Source of the DNA: Kocuria sp.
GTDB lineage: Bacteria; Actinomycetota; Actinomycetes; Actinomycetales; Micrococcaceae
DNA length: 7,526 bases
Assembly: GCA_030453435.1 (NCBI GenBank)
Contig: JAKDKI010000100.1
Location: forward strand, 1-7,526
Direction: 5' to 3'
The position numbers and the translations under genes were made by a program. The notes beneath the pieces are model-generated. The model did no database searches. It was not told the origin of the DNA and worked only from the letters and a program-made list of their open reading frames with translations. Each line of letters starts with the position of its first letter. Position 1 is the stretch's first letter. Positions 5,965 through 7,526 of this stretch are shown here, piece by piece.

Positions 5965-7488
5965 ATGACGGTTTACCAACAGCCCGGCCAGGACGGCGCC
6001 AAGGTCACTTTCAAGCCCCGTTACGAACACTTCATCGGCGGTGAATGGGTGGCGCCCGTCAAGGGTCAGTACTTCGAAGACATCACACCCATTACGGGAC
6101 AACCCTTCACGGAGGTGGGCCGCGGCACCGCCGAGGACATCGAAGCGGCCTTGGACGCAGCGTGGGCCGCAGCGCCGTCGTGGAATGCCACGTCTCCCAC
6201 CGAGCGCGCGTTGATGCTGAACAAGATCGCGGATCGCATGGAAGAGAACCTCGAAACCATTGCGGTCGCGGAGACCTGGGACAACGGCAAACCCATTCGC
6301 GAATGCCTCAATGCGGACATCCCGCTCGCAATCGACCATTTCCGCTACTTCGCCGGAGCCATCCGCGCCCAAGAGGGCCGCTTGTCCCAGTTGGACGAGA
6401 ACACGGTGGCCTATCACTTCCACGAGCCCCTGGGCGTGGTGGGCCAGATCATCCCGTGGAACTTCCCGATCCTGATGGCCGTGTGGAAACTCGCTCCCGC
6501 GTTGGCCGCCGGTAACTGTGTGGTGCTCAAGCCCGCCGAGCAGACTCCCGCCTCAATCTTGGTGCTCATGGAGCTCATCAAGGACCTGGTGCCCGCCGGA
6601 GTCATCAATATCGTCAATGGTTTCGGCGCAGAATGCGGCAAGCCGCTGGCGTCCAACAAGCGGATCCGCAAAATCGCATTCACGGGTGAGACCACCACAG
6701 GCCGCCTGATCATGCAGTACGCCTCCGAGAACATCATTCCGGTCACGCTGGAACTGGGTGGCAAGTCCCCCAACATCTTCTTCGAGGACATTGCGGCGCA
6801 GAAGGACGGCTTCTACGACAAGGCGTTGGAGGGCTTCGCGTTCTTCGCGCTGAACCAGGGTGAGGTGTGCACGTGCCCCTCACGCGCGCTGGTCCAGGAA
6901 TCGATCTACGACCAGTTCCTGGCCGACGGTATTGATCGGGTCTCCAAGATCACGGCGGGTAACCCGCTGGACACCGACACCATGATCGGCGCCCAGGCAT
7001 CCACCGATCAGCTCGAGAAGATCCTCTCCTACTTGGACATCGGTAAGAAGGAGGGCGCCAAGGTGCTGATCGGCGGTGAACGCGCCGAGCTCGACGGCGA
7101 TCTGGCGGGCGGCTTCTACGTGCAGCCCACCGTGTTCGAGGGCACCAACGACATGCGCGTCTTCCAGGAGGAGATCTTCGGCCCCGTGCTGTCGGTGGCC
7201 AAGTTCAGCACCTACGACGAGGCCATCGGCGTGGCCAATGACACGCTGTACGGGCTCGGCGCCGGCGTGTGGGCGCGCAGCGGCAACATTGCCTATCGCG
7301 CCGGACGCGCCATCCAGGCCGGTCGCGTGTGGGTGAATCAGTACCACAACTACCCCGCTCACTCGGCGTTCGGCGGGTACAAGTCCTCGGGGATCGGACG
7401 CGAGAACCACCTGATGATGTTGGACCATTATCAGCAGACCAAGAACCTGCTGGTGTCCTACACGGAAACTGCGCAGGGCTTCTTCTAA
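5965..7488 (+). CDS. NAD(P)-dependent aldehyde dehydrogenase, AldB/ExaC/ThcA type
   Basis: A full-length 507-residue aldehyde dehydrogenase that oxidises an aldehyde to the acid with NAD(P)+ in the cytoplasm. Visible landmarks are P-W-N166-F-P (oxyanion Asn), F239-T-G-E-T-T-T-G246 (GxTxxG cofactor loop), E263-L-G-G-K (general base) and N-Q-G-E-V-C302-T-C-P-S-R, in which C302 is the catalytic nucleophile by the GxxC pattern. The GEVCTCPSR block and the overall sequence resemble E. coli AldB, Pseudomonas ExaC and Rhodococcus ThcA, which act on acetaldehyde and other short or chlorinated aldehydes. The exact substrate is inferred only. It has its own promoter and a good ribosome binding site, and it is followed after 27 nt by another start codon. 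In related bacteria these enzymes are often followed by a small DUF779 protein. Confidence 0.95.
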   Translation: MTVYQQPGQDGAKVTFKPRYEHFIGGEWVAPVKGQYFEDITPITGQPFTEVGRGTAEDIEAALDAAWAAAPSWNATSPTERALMLNKIADRMEENLETIAVAETWDNGKPIRECLNADIPLAIDHFRYFAGAIRAQEGRLSQLDENTVAYHFHEPLGVVGQIIPWNFPILMAVWKLAPALAAGNCVVLKPAEQTPASILVLMELIKDLVPAGVINIVNGFGAECGKPLASNKRIRKIAFTGETTTGRLIMQYASENIIPVTLELGGKSPNIFFEDIAAQKDGFYDKALEGFAFFALNQGEVCTCPSRALVQESIYDQFLADGIDRVSKITAGNPLDTDTMIGAQASTDQLEKILSYLDIGKKEGAKVLIGGERAELDGDLAGGFYVQPTVFEGTNDMRVFQEEIFGPVLSVAKFSTYDEAIGVANDTLYGLGAGVWARSGNIAYRAGRAIQAGRVWVNQYHNYPAHSAFGGYKSSGIGRENHLMMLDHYQQTKNLLVSYTETAQGFF

Positions 7489-7515
7489 ACCCTGAGCGAA
7501 AGGTAGTGAGGTGCC

Positions 7516-7526
7516 ATGAGCGCACA
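7516..7526 (+). CDS. Start of a downstream gene (partial, cut by window end)
   Basis: ATG AGC GCA CA at 7516-7526 follows the aldehyde dehydrogenase stop by 27 nt. GAGG at 7508-7511 lies 4 nt before the ATG, and AAGG at 7500-7503 lies 12 nt before, so ribosome binding is imperfect but plausible. Only Met-Ser-Ala is visible, so the product cannot be read. By analogy with AldB/ExaC-type loci a DUF779 protein is a reasonable guess, on context alone. Confidence 0.45.

Noticed and set aside
5960..5968. Two-codon frame ATG CCA TGA overlapping the aldehyde dehydrogenase start
   Set aside because: It is only 3 nt from the Shine-Dalgarno, whereas ATG 5965 has optimal spacing; most likely incidental.

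Overview
The window looks like chromosomal DNA from a high-GC Gram-positive actinobacterium, probably in or near the Micrococcaceae. The grounds are strong G/C preference at third codon positions, GTG starts, TANNNT-type -10 boxes placed 7-8 nt before start codons (leaderless style), and protein sequences of actinobacterial flavour. The genus cannot be fixed from the sequence alone. All confident genes lie on the + strand. No rRNA, tRNA, CRISPR array, transposase or integrase was seen, and no stretch longer than about 135 nt lacks a gene.

Layout. Positions 1-69 may hold the last codons of an upstream gene. Positions 98-4275 are a tight run of three genes. The first is a membrane protein that fuses a MauE/DoxX-like domain to a thioredoxin-like CGPC domain. 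The second is an MFS permease whose GTG overlaps the previous stop codon (GTGA). The third is a DUF885 zinc-peptidase-like protein that starts 3 nt after the MFS stop and may also have its own promoter inside the MFS tail. Positions 4390-5832 hold a dicarboxylate/amino acid:cation symporter (GltP/GltPh family) behind what looks like a leaderless promoter. A perfect 16-bp hairpin at 5864-5902 closes that unit and abuts a TTGTCC/TAGGCT promoter. That promoter drives an AldB/ExaC/ThcA-type aldehyde dehydrogenase (5965-7488). A further gene begins at 7516 and is cut by the window edge.

Functionally this is mostly housekeeping or accessory metabolism: two secondary transporters, a putative peptidase, a thiol-redox membrane protein and an aldehyde-oxidising enzyme. 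I do not see a clear multi-gene new system. The points most worth a second look are: (1) the symporter replaces two sodium-site residues of the GltPh family (N310 to K, D405 to Q) while keeping the substrate-binding Asp/Arg/Thr; (2) the MauE-thioredoxin fusion occurs without any methylamine dehydrogenase genes in view; (3) a 14-nt identical element, with similarity reaching into the -10 region, lies at the symporter start and just upstream of the MauE-fusion gene; and (4) several starts look leaderless.
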